Origin: Aphidius gifuensis
Lineage: Eukaryota > Arthropoda > Insecta > Hymenoptera > Braconidae
Direction of reading: 5' to 3'
NCBI RefSeq assembly: GCF_014905175.1
Contig: NC_057789.1
Span: 13,382,876-13,446,875 of the forward strand
DNA: 64,000 nucleotides
A model generated the notes under the pieces. The model did not search any database. It worked only from the letters and a program-made list of their open reading frames with translations, and was not told the DNA's origin. The translations under genes and the position numbers were made by a program. Numbering within the stretch: the stretch's first letter is position 1; the number at the start of each line of letters is the position of its first letter. Shown here in pieces: positions 49,870 to 62,237 of the stretch.

Positions 49870-50621
49870 ATGATCTTAAATGTTGGTATAAATGATTGTG
49901 TTACATCCGGTGAATTTAATTTTAATATTATAGACTCTGCAAATACGTCACATAATCCATCTTCAAAAGATTATTTGGATAATTCAAATGGTGAAATTGA
50001 CGATAGTTTTCACAGTAAAACTTTTAATAATACAAATAATACTTTCACGTCTAAATCGTTAAATGTATTGTGCAAAAAAAAAATAATGATACTTCACTGA
50101 ATCATTAAATACTTGAGACTCTAACTTCATTTGAAGAAACAAATTATGCCACATCCACTGAACTAGTTGATGTTTTATCAACAAAATATAACAAAATTAT
50201 TGATACATGTTTATCAAATAATATGTCAATGGAAAATAATGAGACATTCACGGAATCATTAGATAGTTTGTCAAAAAAAAAAATAATGAAACATTTACAT
50301 TAAGTGAATTAAAAAGTACATTATCACCACCAACAGTTAGAAAATGATTAATTGCTAATGTTACATATGATACTCATTTGCCAAATCATTTTAGCTATGC
50401 ATTGTAACAACAGATTCAGACTCATATTATTATTTAGAAGAAAATCAAAACATTAATAACAGTATTCATTTACGACTATTTCCGAACTCAACATTCAACT
50501 GTCCTAAAAATCAAAATGATGATGATTGCGATGATAAAAATACGACATTTAGATTTTCCAGATTGGACATCAATAAATCGTTGACATTTAGCTTACATTT
50601 TATTAGAAAATTGAAATAATT
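49870..50621 (+). pseudogene. Decayed Asn/Ser-rich coding sequence
   Basis: Frames 49870-50090 (GINDCVTSGEFNFNIIDSAN...), 50100-50340 (NYATSTELVDVLSTKYNKII; ETFTESLDSLSKKK) and 50405-50621 (TDSDSYYYLEENQNINNSIH ... FRFSRLDINKSLTFSLHFIR, ending TAA) look coding. Adenine-run shifts and stops link or break them. A low-complexity, acidic, Asn-rich protein; family not recognised. A codon-like stretch at 49140-49228, before the LTR relic, might be its upstream part. Confidence 0.4.
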
Positions 50622-50983
50622 ATCAATTGACAATTAAAAAAATAATTCAAACTTAAAAATTAAAATCAATCAATGAATTAATTCAACTATAATTAATTGT
50701 ATAAATAAACGCAAAAAAAAAAAAAAACATTGAATTTGATGGAAAAAAAAATAAACAAAAACAACATGTGACTTTGTGCATTCGGCTTACGAGTGCCGTT
50801 ACTGGTGATAGTATGCACTGGCTTGCTCCGGGTGCTCCATTCCGCGAGCTTCAACAGCTGCCTATGCTAAAAGCTAATAAACAATTGCCCTCCTTATAAT
50901 ACTTCATGAGAATAAATGATAAATTAATTTGTCAACGTATAAAAAAAATTATATTATTATTAAAACTTTACGAAAAGATGTGA

Positions 50984-53495
50984 TATCATAACAAAAAAAA
51001 ACCTAGTTTTTTTTACAAAAAGAAGCGTCAAGTATTCGAAATCGTTTAGCTATTTTATTTTTTCAATACAAAAAGATGTGGTACCAAAAAAAGTCAAGGA
51101 TTATATATATTTTTAATGCATATAATTAAGTCTTAACTGTTGACAAAATTTTAAACTTGACCCCTTCTTTGTTTCCTAATTTAGATATCATCCTATATAA
51201 AAAAAAGCATTGGTGTCATGGCGGCACTTGATGGATTTCAAACTTGCCGCCTGAAAGTTGAATTTGATTGGCTCTTATTTGAAATTTGATTGCCGCAATA
51301 ATTTGTGCACATTTTGATTGGAGTTTAGATCACGTGCATGTCGTATAAATTGATATTGGTGGCGCTAATTACATATACATATGTATGTGTGTGTTGACAT
51401 ATGTAATTAATGATTATACTACATTTTATCTGTCAAAAAATATTAATGCCCATAACCTTCAAATGATTCACTATAATTTAATTGTATTGTTATAAATAAA
51501 AGAGTAGTTAATGTTTTAAGAATAAAAAAAGACGAAAAATTGAAAAAAAAAAAATTCAATCAACCTTTCTCTTTTAAAATAAAAAAGAAAATTGTTCAAC
51601 AATATTTATGAATAAATGTTAAAAATTGTTCGAGATGACATGCAATCGTTAATAAACAATTTTTTATATTTTTTCCATTAAAATACGGATTCTGCTATTA
51701 TCAGCCCACGTTTTCCTCTCCAAAAATGAAAAAAGAATTATTCAAAAGGATTATTTTTTGGAATTGTTAATAAACAATTGCACGACATTTCGAAAAATAA
51801 ATATTATTGAATGACTTTTTTTTTATTTTTAAAGGAAAAGTAATGGGTTAATTTGTACTGATAATAACAGAATTTGTCTTTCAATGGAAAAAAAATAGAA
51901 AAAATTGTTCACTTCTAATTAGCCTGGGGTTTATGGAATCAGAATAAACTATCATATGGATTCTTTTAGAGTGTTTTTTGGAGAATATTGGGGTAAATTT
52001 AATTTTTTTTGGATGTTAATAGTTTAATTATTATTAATTAATTAAGATTTAGAAGGGCAGGCAGCCTGAATTTTTTGAATTTTCTCCTTTTTTTGTTTTT
52101 ACCTGGTAGATTTTTCTTTGGAGAATTATAATGGACAAAAAAATTCCATTGGAAGTTCTTCAATTTATTATTAAAAAATATTATAACTTGTCAATTGTTG
52201 CTATGTGCTGATTAATCATTTCGGTCCATTGCGCATCCCTACTCTTTAATCCTATGATAAATGTGTGGTGTAGTGTACATTGATAAAGTGACAGCATTAT
52301 TTTTATAATTACTCCAAATTACTCCAAAATGTTTATTTTAAATAAAAAAAGTTCTTGAACATAAATTTATTATTTTATAATTTAATCTTTAAAAACTAGG
52401 AATATGATAGAGAACATAAAATATGGGAGGAGGATTCAGGAGTAGGGGTGTGCAATAGACCGAAATGATCATTCATCGCATAGCAACAATTGAAAAGTTA
52501 TAATATTTTTAAATAATGAGTTGAAGAACTCCCAATGGGATTTTTTTGCATAAATCATAATTCTTCAAAGAAATATCTATCAATTTCTAAAACAAAAACT
52601 TAAAAAAATTTGAAAATTCAAAAAATTCAGGCTGCCTGAGCCCCTAAATCTTATAGTTAATTAATATTAATTAGTTATTAGCTAATTAACTTCTAAAGAA
52701 AATTAACTTTGCTCCAATATTCTCCAAATAAACTCCAAAAGAATCCATATAATAGTTTATTCTGATTCCATCAACCCCAGGCTAATTAGATATGAACAAA
52801 GAAATTGTTTGATCACGAAAATTGTTCATTAACAATTGCATTACACCTCAGATAATAAATAAAGATGGATATTTTTTTTTTCATTCTCGAAAAGAATTGA
52901 GCTTATTGATTAAGCAATTGATTCGTACTTTAAGAATATTCAAAAAAAAAAATAGTTGACTCCAGAATTTAAATTTACAATACTTTATTATTGTTATTCA
53001 GGTACAAATTCTGATTTTCGTAGTACAAATTCTGATTTGAGTGGTACAAACAAGCCCTTGCTCATTTTCCAAAAAAATATGAAAATAATCCAAAATATTT
53101 TCATTATCAAAGGCACCATGCATCTGTAAATAATCATTTTAGAGTTAATTTTTTTATTATGCTTGAGTTACATAGTCTAATACTGGTAATGAAAATTGTT
53201 TTGAATACTTTTTTTTTTTTTTTTTGTATAAAAAATTCCATTAATTTTTTTTTGATCAACGGAAGCGGCTGCCGACAACTCTAGTATTTATATATTATAT
53301 ATATTGAACCAGGTGGGGTCAAGTTTAAAATTTTGTCAACAGTTAAGACTTAATTATATGCATTAAAAATATATATCATTCTTGACTTTATTTGGTACCA
53401 CATCTTTTTGTAATAAAAAAATAAAATAGCTAAACGATTTCGAATACTTGACGCTTCTTTTTGTAAAAAAAACTAGGTTTTTTTTTGTTATGTTT
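50984..53495. mobile_element. Nested fold-back element
   Basis: Outer arms of about 180 bp (50984-51167 and 53317-53495) are close to identical inverted copies, both including CTAGTTTTTTTTACAAAAAG, TGTGGTACCA and GTTGACAAAATTTTAAACTT. Inside, a second pair of arms (about 51905-52260 and 52430-52800) shares TAGCCTGGGG, AGAATAAACTAT, CAGGCAGCCTGAATTTTTTG and CCATTGGGA-type words in inverse order. No transposase is visible. Either two fold-back elements nested, or one element with a composite palindrome. Confidence 0.75.
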
Positions 53496-54618
53496 TATAA
53501 TATTGAATATGTTTAGCTAATGAACATGATTGATGAATTAATATTTGAAGTAGACCGTGTTATGTGTAACTATTAACGATTATTTATTTTTAATCTCATT
53601 ACCTGTATAATTTGAATGGATAGCCCCTCGATGTAAGTTCAATTAATAGAGTAAACGTCATGATTTCATTTGAGACAATAAAAACAACACATGGTTAATA
53701 ACTTAAAACAATTAACTTTATTGTCTGGACAATAATAATTTATTTTTTTATTTTTTTTTATAAATATTCTATAAATAAAGATAAATTTGACGAAGTTAGA
53801 CATCGTTTGATTTTGGTGGAAATCCTACTCAGATTTTACAATTGATTTTTTAACTTAAAAGCAAAGTCATTCAAATCGTTAAATCGAGAAGAATTTGGTT
53901 TGAAAAGAATCAATATTTTTCTGTATTAATCAGTATGTCTCATTTAAATTGAGTGAGAAATCACTTTATAGAAACGACCTTTTTTCAATGAGTGACTTAA
54001 TCTTTAATTTACGGAATAAGTAAGATTACAGTTTAGTTATCTGCATTGTAACCTGACTGTTTATTTTTTGGAACCATATGATTCTCGTAACAAAAGCAAA
54101 CAAGCTTTCACTCAAATTAAGACAACTTTTCTAAAGTTATTTTTTTATCATTATTTTTTGGTTGTTACAACTTTAATTGAATGTCAAAACATTTTATTCA
54201 TAGAAAAATTTAAAACTAAGTTTTCAGCTGAACGATAAAGAATAAATCATTCAGCACTCATTTAAGGAAAATACTTTATGTCATCGAAAAGCATGAACTC
54301 TAATCTCCAATTTCTTTTTATTTTTCTCAATTGGACGTAATCAATACGTTTTATTTGTTTCAGAACTTATGTAGTTACTTAAAAACACGAATAAAATTAA
54401 CAACTAATCCGCAATAAATTTTCTTTTTTTTTTAAAGCAATAAATGTTCTGATTGGTTTTTTTCCTTTTTGTTTTTTTTTTATTCTTATCTCCATTGTAT
54501 TAATAAATTTCTTTATTTGTGTAACTAATAATAATAAAATTTATCATAATAATAAAAATTATCATAATAATAATAATAATAATAATAGTAATAATAATCA
54601 CGATCATCATCATCATTC

Positions 54619-54649
<31 letters not shown>

Positions 54650-54708
54650 AAGAACAATAAAGTTTTACATGAATAAAGAATTTACATTTTCAAATGTTTT
54701 TTTATATT
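53496..54708. other. No gene seen; microsatellites at 54525-54655
   Basis: AT-rich, then AAT and ATC trinucleotide runs (54570-54655) just downstream of the neuropeptide gene, which may include its 3' UTR. A GGATAGCCCCTCGATG word at 53620 resembles the end of the MITE at 58551. Confidence 0.55.
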
Positions 54709-55642
54709 TTAAATTTTTCGTTGAAACATCATTTGGCGACCAAGCCGTGTTAATAAAACTGGCAGATGATGATGAAAATGAAAATCAGATGTCAACGGAA
54801 TAGATAATGATCTGACACGCTGCTGTATATCAAATAAGTCTTCGTTATTGTCTAACAAGAAAGAACGACTTCCAACATCATCATAGCTTATGTACTTTTT
54901 CGATGATCCATTTGCCAATTCGCGTCCAAGACGGGGAGTGAATTGAGGTGCTTGTCGTTTAAATCCGGCACCTATTATAATTAAAATATATTGCTAGAAT
55001 ACGTACAAAAATAATCGCAAAATAGTCAAAAAAATTGCTTGTTATACCTGGATAAAATTGTATTGGCCAACCATTCAAATTGATTCCATCAGTAATAGTA
55101 TTCATTTTATCATCGTCCAGGGAAATTTTTTCTTCGAATCTCCGTCGACGTCCTAATCTAGGTCCAAACCACATTGCGCCGGAAACATCACTTCCAGTTT
55201 CTTCTAAGCAATTTGAGCCCAAACATATTCCATTTTCGCTTTCGAAAATACTGCTTGCCATGTTCTCTCGTCCCTTTGTACCTACAAAATTAGCAACTTT
55301 ATCTTATTTTTATCTTGAGTGATTTGCGTTGCGTAATATTTTATTTAATATTTTAGATAATTATCAAATGTGTGAATGTATATAATAGGAGCATCCTAAC
55401 AGAACGTTTAAAATAAAATTATATAGATGATCAATGATATATATTTGTAAACTTCTATAAAAATTGACTAAGTTTATTAGTAGTTTTATCGGTTTAACAT
55501 AGTGGGTCGAACGAAGTTTCATTCGTAATAATCTTCAAGTGTCTTGCTAATTACCGTAATCACAAGACACTGATCCAAAAATTGAAGCCAAACAAACTGC
55601 AATAATTGTGTAAACACACATTAACGTGTTAAAAGTTAACAT
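54709..55642 (-). CDS. PBAN: PBAN/pyrokinin neuropeptide precursor
   Basis: Three coding exons join in phase: 55555-55642, 55048-55281 and 54709-54971, with GTAATT/GTATAA donors and TAG acceptors. Exon 1 gives a signal peptide (hydrophobic MCVYTIIAVCLASIFGSVSC). Exon 2 carries SGAMWFGPRLG followed by GRRRR-type amidation and cleavage signals. Exon 3 carries KR then QAPQFTPRLG with GRE. Near the C-terminus LLTRLGR may be a third, degenerate peptide. C-terminal FxPRL-amide peptides act through pyrokinin/PBAN G-protein-coupled receptors to control pheromone synthesis, muscle contraction or diapause in insects. The order WFGPRLG then QFTPRLG is that of known hymenopteran PBAN precursors. The expected third peptide normally ends SPRLG; here that Pro is absent, so its activity is doubtful. 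Total about 195 residues, all exons open. Confidence 0.9.
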
Positions 55643-55697
55643 GTTACGTTTTGGAAATGCTTTAAACAAGTCATGTCAAGGCGAGAGAAGTTCTTAG

Positions 55698-55705
55698 TAT
55701 TTATA
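55698..55705 (-). promoter_or_regulatory. TATA box of the pyrokinin gene
   Basis: TATAAATA on the minus strand stands 56 bases before the ATG at 55642, leaving a 5' UTR of about 25 bases if no upstream noncoding exon exists. Confidence 0.5.
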
Positions 55706-58542
55706 GGATCTCCCTCTTTGAATAGATTTCGTCATGAAGGAAAAAACCTTGTGTTAGATATCGCGTGGGACGCATGCGAAATCTATTTGGAGCAAAATAA
55801 AGCTCTACACATAATCAGAAAACAGTGTGATTTAAAAAAGCAAGAAATAAAAATAAATGAAAATAGAAGAGGGATAAAGAAAATGGACATTTCCCACGTG
55901 TAACCAAAACAAACCGAGGTGATTATTCTTCATTTTCATTGAGACATCAAGTCACCTATATTTAATTAAGATGACTTTCTCGTGTACGATCGATGGTCAA
56001 ATTAATTTTATTAGCATTTTCATGTGCCATGACATATCAGACGGTATTCAGTGTATAACTTTTATTTTGAACGAAATATTTTCTCTGTAAAATCACGCTA
56101 TGACATCATATATATAAAAGAATATCGGCTTTATTAACCTCACCAGAATATTATATACGAAACTTATCGACTCATCAAGCATTATACTAGAATCATACTT
56201 TCCTCTTCTCCCTTTAACAGTTTTTTTTCAATATATAGAATATATACTGAGAGTAAACTTGACATGCGACTTACTCGTAAAATATCTTGTAATAGTCATT
56301 GAAATCATGGGTTATAACATAAAAAAAAATTAATTTTCAAAAAAGTTACAAAAAAAATTAGTTAATTTTTAGATAGAAAAATGATCTTTTTACAAAACCG
56401 CTGAGGGAAAAATCCAAATTCCGTCACTACAAATGATCCGGAGCTGTCCTACACAAGGTACACGTTATAGTTATTTTTTTTTTTCTAATCTACAATGTTT
56501 GCAATTGTCCGAAGGGCTATCCATCTTTATCGTAATAGAGTGACACCACGACTACAATTAGACTAGACTTTGTAGACTTCTAGAAAAAAAATACAACAAC
56601 AAATGACCGATTTTTTTTCATTTCCGTTCTTGGTATTTTTCACTAAAACAAATATATTGAAGATTGGTTGGCTCTTTTGAGTGAAAAACTTCAAAACAAC
56701 AAAAAGTGACCCAGCCCAGCCGGTAATCAAACCTGATTCTTTTGCTTTCTCTGGCAACTGCTTTGACTGACGGCTTTTTATTATAATTATTATTAATTCA
56801 ACAGTAAATATTAACCGTAGTCATTTTTACAAATCAGAGTATTATAAGATATACTATATAATTAAGAAAAAAACTGAAATGAAATACATATAATAAACGT
56901 TGACCACACGGAAAAAAAATTTGTGGAGAATGCCACTGTACTTCTCGTTGCAACAACTATAAAAACTTGCGCTGCATAAAAGTTTGGTTACGAAAGCTTT
57001 ACTCGCGTACTAGTAATGAAGTTAAGCTAAATCACTTATACAGTATAGTAGTTAGAGCTGAACATAGTATCACTATACACATAATTGAAGTTATGTTTTT
57101 AACAGATGCTTTATTAACAAAAAAAAAATATATTGATTTTTCACTTTCCGATAAAATGATTCTATAATTCTTTGAGTTTCCATTTGACTTAAATATTTTT
57201 CTCAAAATTATCCATGACCAATTATTATTTGATATTAATATTTCATTTTAAAAATACAAGCAAAAAAGTCGAAAACGTTATACACATGCTTGTATACAAT
57301 TATATATAGCTGAGGGCACGATACAGACCAGGCTCAATTAAGCCGAGGCTTGGCTCATCGAAAGCGTCAGTTTTCTTATAGCTTGCCAGAACTGGTCAGA
57401 AATTTTTTATCTTTAAATTCGTAAGTTTGTATTGAAAAGTTGTCTGTTCAACAATGTAAAAACTACTAACTTTTCACATATATTCACATTCATCAAAAAA
57501 TGAAATTTCAAAAAATTCATGGTCCTTCGAGCCGGATTATGTGATTGTGAGGATAAAATAATTGTCATTATTTGTTTCATACGTTATAAATGTAATTGTT
57601 TTGTGCAAAATAGGTGACTCAAAACTAAAATATAAGGAAACGATTTGAGGTCAAGGCACGTTTAATAGCAATATAGCATAGCTAAGAGCGCGTTAATTAC
57701 AGAGTTGAGGGAGTTTATGGGTCATGTATTATACTAGAGCGTCAGCTTAAGAACTTTGCGTTGCACACAAGAAGAAAATCAATAATTAGTAAATATAGTT
57801 AGACTTAGTTGTTTTATTCATAAAGATGACTGCTTTCAACGACATTAATTAGGAGATTATTAACTCAGTGCACAGTGTAGTGATTAGATTAAGGTTCTCA
57901 AGTAAAAATTTGATAGGGATAGCCTGAACACAGATCCAGATCGGATCAGGAAATCGTAAGGTATTCCGGTATCTCTATCACATCCTGATCCGTTCTGGAT
58001 TAGGAAATCGTAAGGCTATCCCTATTCCGGTATCACTATCATATCCTGATTTAGACTAGATCAAGTTTACTTCACTACAGCCTGAACAAAGAAAGCCAGA
58101 TCGAATCCTGACCAGGATTTGATCAAGATAAAAACAATAAATGAAATAATTTTTTTTTTACTTTTTCCTGATCCGGATAGCCTCAGGTAATCACTATCAA
58201 ATCTTCAATAGGAAAATCCTAATAAACTCCTGACCAGGACTTGACCAAGATAAAATAATAAATTATTATTTTATGTACTGCTTTTCCTTGGACATTTTTT
58301 TTTTTTTAAATAAATCACATGTATTTTATTTATTAATTAAATAAAAATACCAAAGACAAGCAATAGCTAAGGAAAAGATTAAGCTAAGAAATTTATGGAG
58401 CCAAATAAGAAAAAAAAAATTATTAAAAAATTTGATAAGAGATGTCCACTATATTGCAACAAAAATTCAGAATTACCCTGGGAAAAAGTGTGGTGCAATA
58501 CTCTTAGTCGAAATAAATGCTAAATATTATCTCAATGATAAA
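55706..58542. other. No gene seen; repeated CCTGATCCGG words
   Basis: Upstream region of the pyrokinin gene, which may contain its regulatory DNA. At 57920-58200 the words GGATAGCC, GATCAGGAAATCGTAAGG and TCCTGATC repeat directly and inversely. A word at 56508-56560 (GAAGGGCTATCC ... GTGACACCACGACTAC) is related to the MITE at 58551. Short frames here lack recognisable content. Confidence 0.5.
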
Positions 58543-58550
58543 AAAAAATC

Positions 58551-59261
58551 TGAGGGGCTACTCACGGCCAGATTTAGTGACACCATGACTACATAATGTA
58601 GTCAAAAAAGACAAATACTACAATGACTACACTTTTGAAGTTTTTATGATTATTATTGATATATTAATTAATATTATTGATACTGTAATTATTGGATAAT
58701 AATAATAATTATTATTAATATTATTATTATAATATGATGGGATTATTTATGAGGGGTTATAATGATAGAATTAAATTTATTGGAATGTATTTATTTTCTT
58801 ATTCTATACATTTAATAAACCTTTAATAATACCAAATAATATTTTATATAGATATCATTTTATATATTTATATAAATATATGTCAAATAGATACTATAGT
58901 GTTCATCAAGAAAATGTATGTACATATTTTTTTTTCTTTCGATTTTATATTTTAATACTTTTCATTAAAAAGATTTGTACTTTTTTTTTTTAATGTCATT
59001 TAAAAAATATTGTTTCATTTTTTGAACTGTGATCTCATTTTTCTTTTTATTTTTCCTTTATTATTGCGAATGACTCCATAATACTACAAAACACTACACT
59101 ATACTACACTATACTACATAAAACTACAAATAACTACGTGAAATAACTACAAAAATAGTAGTCAAAAAATTACAATTACTTCATAACTAGACCTTTACTA
59201 CACCATGACTACATTCAGATTTCAGAGTGACACCATGACTACACCAATGAATAGCCCCTCG
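58551..59261. mobile_element. hAT-type MITE, 711 bp
   Basis: Inverted ends (T/C)GAGGGGCTA(C/T)TCA, exact 8-bp duplication AAAAAATC (58543-58550 and 59262-59269). The subterminal parts carry repeated GTGACACCATGACTAC words. No coding capacity. Confidence 0.85.
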
Positions 59262-59567
59262 AAAAAATCACTCGAATTAAAACATGGTATTAAAAGAATA
59301 GTTACAGAAAATCGTTTACCACCGCGTTTCACTCACTGAGACATCATTTTCACTTCATTAGACGTCAATGACGACCAATTACGACTCAAACTCCACCGTC
59401 CATCAATTCGGCAATTCCAAAATCGTTTACCACCACATTACAATTTGTTGCAGACAATAATAAAGTTGTATCATTAGAAAACTGGTTTAAACCTTCAAAA
59501 GCATTTAATAAATAAATTACACCTCAAAACTTTGTGTTTATAATTATTTATTTCAGAAAAATTTTTT

Positions 59568-59889
59568 TCGCTTTGATCGTATCCATGTATCTGATACGTC
59601 TTTCCATGTATCACGTTCAGAATCAAACGCTAACCATCTTATAAGTACTTTATTTCCAAATTTATTTATAATTTTTTCGATAAGATATACATCTGGATAT
59701 CGTTCTGGACTGAGTTCTTCTTAATAAAGATATCCTTCAACATTGATATCGACATGTAAATTTTTTTGCGGAAATTGACCTTATAATGTATACAGGAAAA
59801 CAGATTTCATTGCTGCAGTAACATCTTTTGCACTTTTCGTCCTGAGTGGTACATCAAACGGATATTTGGAAAAGTTATCAATCATCGTA
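59568..59889 (-). pseudogene. Polinton-type integrase/chromodomain relic
   Basis: One frame holds MIDNFSKYPFDVPLRTKSAK with DVTAAM (start of the integrase core) and then, after two TAA codons, EELSPERYPDVYLIEKIINK and NKVLIRWLAFDSERDTWKD (a chromodomain). The catalytic centre between them is deleted. It lies 230 bp outside the second element's terminal repeat, so it is either part of a third Polinton or of a rearranged second one. Nearby, 59395-59513 (plus) reads VADNNKVVSLENWFKPSKAF to a stop, of unknown meaning. Confidence 0.6.
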
Positions 59890-60116
59890 ATTATAGACTC
59901 ATTATATTATTTTTTATAATTTTTTTTACTATGTGAACTTTAAATTTTACTATAGTACATAGTAAAAACTAATCTGCTAAGAGAAAACCCCTTTTTTATT
60001 ATGGTTTTAGTAGACTTTACTTGTTCAATAGATAGTCTTCACTATACCAATGATACGAACAACCATAGACTCGTTACTTTTCACTATGTTGTATGTTAAA
60101 ATTAACCATGACCGTG

Positions 60117-60449
60117 AGTAGCGTAGTCGGAGATGTAGTGGGCGGCGTATGGTTAAATGGTATACGAGTCACGAGAAAACAGGTTTTGGGAGCCGTTTTT
60201 TGACATGCCCCTGTTCCCTCTGAGTCGCTTGCTCGCGTTCCCCCCTCCAGCACCTACAAACTCCGTGGGCCCATACGCGACTCCCCATACCCTGATTAAC
60301 ATCCCTTAAAAAAACTACTCTATTAATTATTATTATTATTATTTTATTAATTATTATTTATTATTATAATAATTATTTTTTTATTATTACATATATATAT
60401 ATATATATTTTATTTATAATTATTATTTTTCTATTATTTATATATGTAC

Positions 60450-60485
<36 letters not shown>

Positions 60486-61110
60486 TAATATTATTTTTTT
60501 TTTAAATATTATTTCATGACGTGTGCACGCGCATAGTGCAAGCAGACTGCAAGCGCTGCAAGCAAAAGCGTCAGCAGTAGTTTGAATGGAGAATGCGTGT
60601 GAGCCAAATAAGTGTAGGGCGGGTCTTGTTAGTGTGCGTAAAGTGTTAGAGCGCTGCAGCGGCAGCAAAAGTCCCAACAGAAGTTTGAATGGAGAATATG
60701 TGTGAGGCAAGTAGTGTAGGGCGTGTCTTAGCACTACACTTATGTCTATAGCGCTCCGTTACTTGAATCTGAAATGCGTGCTTGGTTATTTAACAATAAC
60801 AATCGTTATAATTAAAAAAAAAAATGTTTTAATTTTTTTTATGATAAACGAATAATATTCTCTAGTAGTCTTCCTATAAATATTGTAATTTTTTCAAATA
60901 AATAAAAAGTTATATTGATATCGAGCATAGGGTTTAGTGTTCGAGTCAGCCTAGGTGTATTTTTTTTTTTATTTTATTTTTTAATTTTTTTTTTTTTATA
61001 TTATTACATTTATTATTTTATTAATTAATTTCTTAAATGATATTTTAATTATGAGTCATTTTTATGCAGCTGGGAAATATGTAATATAGGAAAATAATTA
61101 AAACATAGAT
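60117..61110 (+). repeat. Terminal repeat of the second element
   Basis: Shares GGTTAAATGGTATACGAGTC, GTTTTGGGAGCCGTTTTTTGA, CCCATACGCGACT, the paired GTGTAGGGCG units and the GCAGCTGGGAAATAT inner edge with the first element's repeats, at clearly lower identity. It holds TATA-repeat microsatellites at 60390-60480. Confidence 0.85.
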
Positions 61111-61324
61111 TATTGACATTTATTTTATTTAAACATGTGTTTTCTTTTAATATTTATTTCCGTTTGACATACTTTTCTTACAATATCTAACCAGTTTTGT
61201 CAACACTACAATTTTTATTTGAAGACATTCTATTTAAAAAATATTTTTTTATACGCCTAGCATGTACAAGTGCACACTCATGATATGGTAAATTATTATA
61301 AATTATACATTTAGATTTAGATGT

Positions 61325-61702
61325 TTATGTTGCTACAAATATAGTCCATTCATTCATAATTTCTGCAGTTATAATATCTCGAGCAAGAAGATTTCGTAAA
61401 TACATTACAGACTCGTCTCCACATGTAATAATTAATTTACTTTGTTTTGCAATTGAACGTAAAATATCAAGTACTCTTCTTATGTCGCTCTCTCCATCAA
61501 ACCAATGTTGACTACGTATTTCTTTTATTCGTCGTTGATTTTCAACTTTGACAGTCATAGGTAATTCTGAATATTCACAGGGTGGAGTGAGAATCCAATG
61601 ATTTACAACGTTGCCAATTGCACTAGCAACAGCAATTTCTTTTGGTATATAAGTATAGTCCTTATTAATGTATCCATTTGTTGTAATTATCCAATCGTAC
61701 AT
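61325..61702 (-). CDS. Short paralogue of the 8968-9540 protein
   Basis: A 125-residue frame with an ATG at 61702. The block IPKEIAVASAIGNVVNHWIL, then TPPCEYSELPM and a later IITCGDESVMYLRNLL align with the first 110 residues of the 190-residue protein at 8968-9540; the Cys/His-rich C-terminal third is missing. In this element it lies between the 217-residue-gene remnant and the terminal repeat, a place where the first element has no gene. It may be truncated, although no stop breaks the preserved part. Function unknown. Confidence 0.6.
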   Translation of the reverse strand: MYDWIITTNGYINKDYTYIPKEIAVASAIGNVVNHWILTPPCEYSELPMTVKVENQRRIKEIRSQHWFDGESDIRRVLDILRSIAKQSKLIITCGDESVMYLRNLLARDIITAEIMNEWTIFVAT

Positions 61703-61739
61703 GATGTAGTATTATTGTTTACCAGCGGTTTGCAAAAGC

Positions 61740-61887
61740 TCTTTCGATGTCAATGTTTAAACGATTAAAATTATATAATATTACTTCAAATAAAAATAAT
61801 TTGTATGACAAAAGTTTACTTGTTTTTGATGTACTTTCAATATCGTCAGAAATTTTGTAGAAATTTTTTAATAACATTTGTTTTAAA
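61740..61887 (-). pseudogene. Remnant of the 217-residue cargo gene
   Basis: On the minus strand this segment matches nucleotides 26070-26215 of the first element closely (for example TTTTGTCATA, GAAGTAATATTATATAATTT and TTTCTGACGATATTGAAAGTAC-like words), covering the 3' half of the unknown gene. It is cut on one side by a deletion junction into envelope sequence. Confidence 0.75.
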
Positions 61888-61900
61888 AAAAATCAGAGTA

Positions 61901-62224
61901 AAAAAAATGTAAATGAGTCGTATTTAACGTGCTACACTTCTTTTTTCATGAAGAAGTTTTTAACACGGTGTGCCTCACGTCTTGCTTTCTGTATTTCCAA
62001 CGGTCAACTCCTTACAACTCATTTGCGACAATCATGGATGTCGACTTTTGTAATGCGTTCAAACTGTACCCGATTTCTATTATAGCCCAGGGAAACCATG
62101 AAAAACCTGGGCAGTACAGCCGGCTTGCGCGTATCACTCGATACATGGCGTCGGTGGTCGGGTTCGAACCCGTGACCTCCCTGTCACAAAGCTCGAACTT
62201 TAACCACAGTGCCATATCATTGCC
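61901..62224 (-). mobile_element. tRNA-derived SINE
   Basis: A 324-bp insertion with an exact 13-bp duplication AAAAATCAGAGTA (61888-61900 and 62225-62237). On the minus strand it starts with a tRNA-like head: A box ATGGCACTGTGGTTAAAG, B box GGGTTCGAACCC. The body is GC-richer. The target is the deletion junction between the cargo-gene and envelope remnants. Frames inside it are SINE translations. Confidence 0.85.
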
Positions 62225-62237
62225 AAAAATCAGAGTA

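Noticed and set aside
55673..55903. 76-codon plus-strand frame upstream of the pyrokinin gene
   Set aside because: Overlaps the promoter and 5' UTR of the neuropeptide gene, no homology or codon signal seen.
62012..62215. Protein with REVTGSNPTT on the minus strand
   Set aside because: Translation of the SINE head at 61901-62224.
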